A DNA stretch of 24,254 nt, from the NCBI GenBank assembly GCA_004557285.1, contig SFEK01000011.1, positions 1 to 24,254 on the forward strand. The letters run 5' to 3'. The notes below the pieces were generated by a model, which saw only the letters and a program-made list of their open reading frames with translations, was not told where the DNA came from and did not search any database. The DNA comes from Bacteroidales bacterium (GTDB lineage Bacteria > Bacteroidota > Bacteroidia > Bacteroidales > Bacteroidaceae). Shown in pieces: positions 22,667 to 24,254 of this stretch. The position numbers and the translations under genes were made by a program. How positions within the stretch are numbered: the stretch's first letter is position 1; each line of letters starts with the position of its first letter.

Positions 22667-22690
22667 ATTCGCTCAATCGATTTTTTGCAC

Positions 22691-22698
22691 TACCTTTG
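22691..22698 (+). promoter_or_regulatory. putative -7 promoter box of the MATE transporter gene
   Basis: TACCTTTG matches TAnnTTTG exactly and is followed by CA as often seen in this group. It lies 39 bases before the chosen ATG at 22738, which helps decide that start. No TTG is seen at 19 bases; the region carries the inverted repeat instead. Confidence 0.65.
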
Positions 22699-22737
22699 CA
22701 AAAGAATAAAAGAATAATTATACATAATCATTTGCAA

Positions 22738-24039
22738 ATGGTGAACAAACAGATATTACGCCTTGCCCTTCCGTCGATGGTGAGCAACATCACTGTGCCG
22801 CTGCTTGCCCTGGTAGATGTAGCCATCGTGGGCCATCTCGGAGCAGCAGCCTATATCGGGGCCATTGCCGTGGGCGGCACCATTTTCAATGTCATCTATT
22901 GGGTGTTTGGCTTTTTGCGCATGGGCACCAGTGGCCTCACGTCGCAGGCTTTGGGTCGCAGAGACCTCACTGAGGTGGTGGCCTTGTTGCTCCGTTCCAT
23001 CGGCATATCATTGGCTGTGGCGTTGTGCTTTATCTTGTTCCAGCAGCTGTTGCTCGATGGTGCATTGTGGTTGATGCACCCGTCGCCACAGGTGGCCACA
23101 CTGGCATCGGTATATTTCGGCATCCTCATTTGGGGAGCCCCTGCCATGCTCGGCATGTTCAGCGTCACGGGATGGCTCATCGGAATGCAGAACACCCGCT
23201 TGCCCATGCTTGTGGCCATTGTGCAGAATGTGGCCAACATTGCGGTCAGCATGTTGTTGGTCTTCGTCTTCGGCATGAAGATTGAAGGCGTGGCCTATGG
23301 CACCCTCATTGCGCAATATGTCAGCCTGCTGCTCGCGCTGGTGTTGAGCGGTTGTGCATATGGCCGACTGCAACATTACCTGCAATGGCCCAGGGTGTGG
23401 CTCAGGTCATCACTACGGCAGTTTTTCAAGGTCAACCGTGATATATTCCTGCGCACGCTGTGCTTGGTGTCGGTCATGCTCTTTTTCACCACGGCAGGAT
23501 CATGGCAGGGCGAAACGGTGCTGGCGGTCAACACACTGCTCATGCAGTTCAGTCTGCTGTTCTCCTATATCATGGACGGTTTTGCCTATGCAGCTGAGGC
23601 GTTGAGCGGCAAGTATTATGGGGCCGGCAACAAGGCGGCATTGCGCTCCACGGTGCATCATTTGTTCCGCTGGGGATGGCTCATGGCGGCGTTGTTCACG
23701 TTGCTATATATGGTAGGCGGACAACGTTTCCTGTCGTTGCTCACCGATGAGCCATCTGTCGTTGAGGCTTCTTCCGCCTATTATCTCTGGGCGTTGGCCT
23801 TGCCTGTGGTAGGCATGGCAGCATACATCTGGGACGGTGTGCACATCGGTTGTACCGCCACCCGTGCCATGCTGCTCTCGATGCTGCTCTCTGCCGTCGC
23901 CTTTTTCACTGCCTATGCGGTGAGCATCCGCTACATGGGCAATCACGGTCTCTGGTTGGCGTTTCTGCTCTTTCTGGCCGTCAGATCGGCTGTGCTGTGG
24001 AGATGTTGGACCAAGACCATGCGCAAATACAAGGGATAG
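22738..24039 (+). CDS. MATE-family efflux transporter (DinF-like)
   Basis: This is a multidrug/toxic compound exporter driven by a Na+ or H+ gradient in the inner membrane. From the ATG at 22738 it has 433 residues, the usual length, and about 12 hydrophobic segments in two halves. The N-terminal half has LALPSMVSNITVPLLALVDVAIVGHLG and the DinF-type sequence YIGAIAVGGTIFNVIYWVFGFLRMGTSGLTSQALG. The second half begins near FKVNRDIFLRTLCL, with MDGFAYAAEALSGKYYGAGN. The frame is open further upstream, to 22495, but that part overlaps the promoter and has no membrane-protein character. It is divergent from the cit operon and need not be related to it. The substrate is unknown. Confidence 0.93.
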   Translation: MVNKQILRLALPSMVSNITVPLLALVDVAIVGHLGAAAYIGAIAVGGTIFNVIYWVFGFLRMGTSGLTSQALGRRDLTEVVALLLRSIGISLAVALCFILFQQLLLDGALWLMHPSPQVATLASVYFGILIWGAPAMLGMFSVTGWLIGMQNTRLPMLVAIVQNVANIAVSMLLVFVFGMKIEGVAYGTLIAQYVSLLLALVLSGCAYGRLQHYLQWPRVWLRSSLRQFFKVNRDIFLRTLCLVSVMLFFTTAGSWQGETVLAVNTLLMQFSLLFSYIMDGFAYAAEALSGKYYGAGNKAALRSTVHHLFRWGWLMAALFTLLYMVGGQRFLSLLTDEPSVVEASSAYYLWALALPVVGMAAYIWDGVHIGCTATRAMLLSMLLSAVAFFTAYAVSIRYMGNHGLWLAFLLFLAVRSAVLWRCWTKTMRKYKG

Positions 24040-24254
24040 TGGTGTCGGCGCAGTGTAGCAGGTGGCATATTGATCAGATGCGCCTGTCCGCAAAAGTTCT
24101 GTCTTGTTTCGTCATGTATCTGCCTGAAGCAGGGTGCCCCATACTTTAACCATCAATGGTGAGTCACTTTCATTCAACCCCTTATTGGAGCCTTTCAGGT
24201 AGCCTCTTCTCCTGTCTTTAAAGGTTTAAACATGGCGTGAAAAGGGGGTGACTT
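24040..24254. other. right-edge intergenic sequence
   Basis: I see no convincing gene in these 215 bases. GGCGCA (24047-24052) and TGCGCC (24079-24084) can pair across 26 bases but lack a T-run. ACCAT-CA-ATGGT is a short palindrome at 24149-24160. AGTCAC (24162-24167) and GTGACT (24248-24253) are complementary and could be the ends of a palindromic element cut by the window edge. Confidence 0.4.

Larger units (their letters stand above)
22377..22737. other. divergent control region between citD and the MATE gene
   Basis: This 361-base AT-rich region has no convincing gene. A frame on the plus strand is open from 22495 into the MATE gene, but its first 81 codons look non-coding. It contains the cit promoter (22471-22500), a T7/A7 hairpin GTTTTTTT-GTT-AAAAAAAC (22513-22531), the inverted repeat at 22642-22666 and the MATE -7 box (22691-22698). 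The phrase CTTTGCAAAT occurs twice (near 22466 and 22561). Between about 22532 and 22641 I see nothing specific. Confidence 0.6.

Noticed and set aside
22495..22737. 81-codon upstream extension of the MATE frame
   Set aside because: It crosses the promoter box and inverted repeat, and its translation is Phe/Lys/Ile-rich as expected from AT-rich non-coding DNA.

Overview
The window looks like chromosomal DNA of a Bacteroidales bacterium, most likely a Prevotella-type (Prevotellaceae) genome with moderate GC. The evidence is: several matches to the Bacteroidetes -7 promoter box TAnnTTTG; A-rich leaders instead of clear Shine-Dalgarno sites; Bacteroidetes-type families (DUF1599, a BT_3928-like DoxX/MauE membrane protein, a DUF4840-like lipoprotein); and the order DUF1599 - DoxX - tpiA - SPOR - folE, which I recall as conserved in this group. 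No rRNA, tRNA, CRISPR array, transposase or phage gene is visible.

Region 1 (about 93-6995, minus strand): a tripartite RND efflux operon (lipoprotein adaptor, HAE1-type pump, TolC/NodT-type outer membrane lipoprotein). It is followed by an LpxA-family acyltransferase and a rho-independent terminator. Its control region (6869-7031) holds a -7 box, a 14-bp palindrome placed where the -33 element should be, and a 90-bp nested inverted-repeat structure. Region 2 (7032-9012): a cca-type tRNA nucleotidyltransferase and a small lipoprotein, divergently transcribed from closely spaced promoters. Region 3 (9016-13004, plus): DUF1599, an uninterrupted frame joining a six-helix DoxX/MauE-thioredoxin-like protein to a complete triose-phosphate isomerase, a SPOR protein and folE. 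A lone DUF4840-like lipoprotein follows.

Region 4 (13873-22500, minus): a tightly packed seven-gene operon from a near-consensus promoter: citD, citE, citF, citX, a citC-citG fusion, an aconitase-superfamily hydratase of the YbhJ type, and a eukaryotic-type NADP isocitrate dehydrogenase. It encodes citrate lyase, the full maturation set for its prosthetic group, and two enzymes that can link citrate to 2-oxoglutarate. There is no citrate synthase, citrate transporter or oxaloacetate decarboxylase here. I infer a citrate node in which citrate is either cleaved to acetate and oxaloacetate or oxidised to 2-oxoglutarate for glutamate and NADPH. Region 5 (22642-24039, plus): a divergent MATE transporter, then about 215 bases of apparently non-coding DNA.

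The strongest candidates for something new are the membrane-anchored TpiA fusion, the citrate lyase/YbhJ hydratase/IDH operon, the divergent LpxA, and the nested inverted-repeat structure in front of the efflux operon. All family assignments come from reading the sequence and remembered families; no database search was run.
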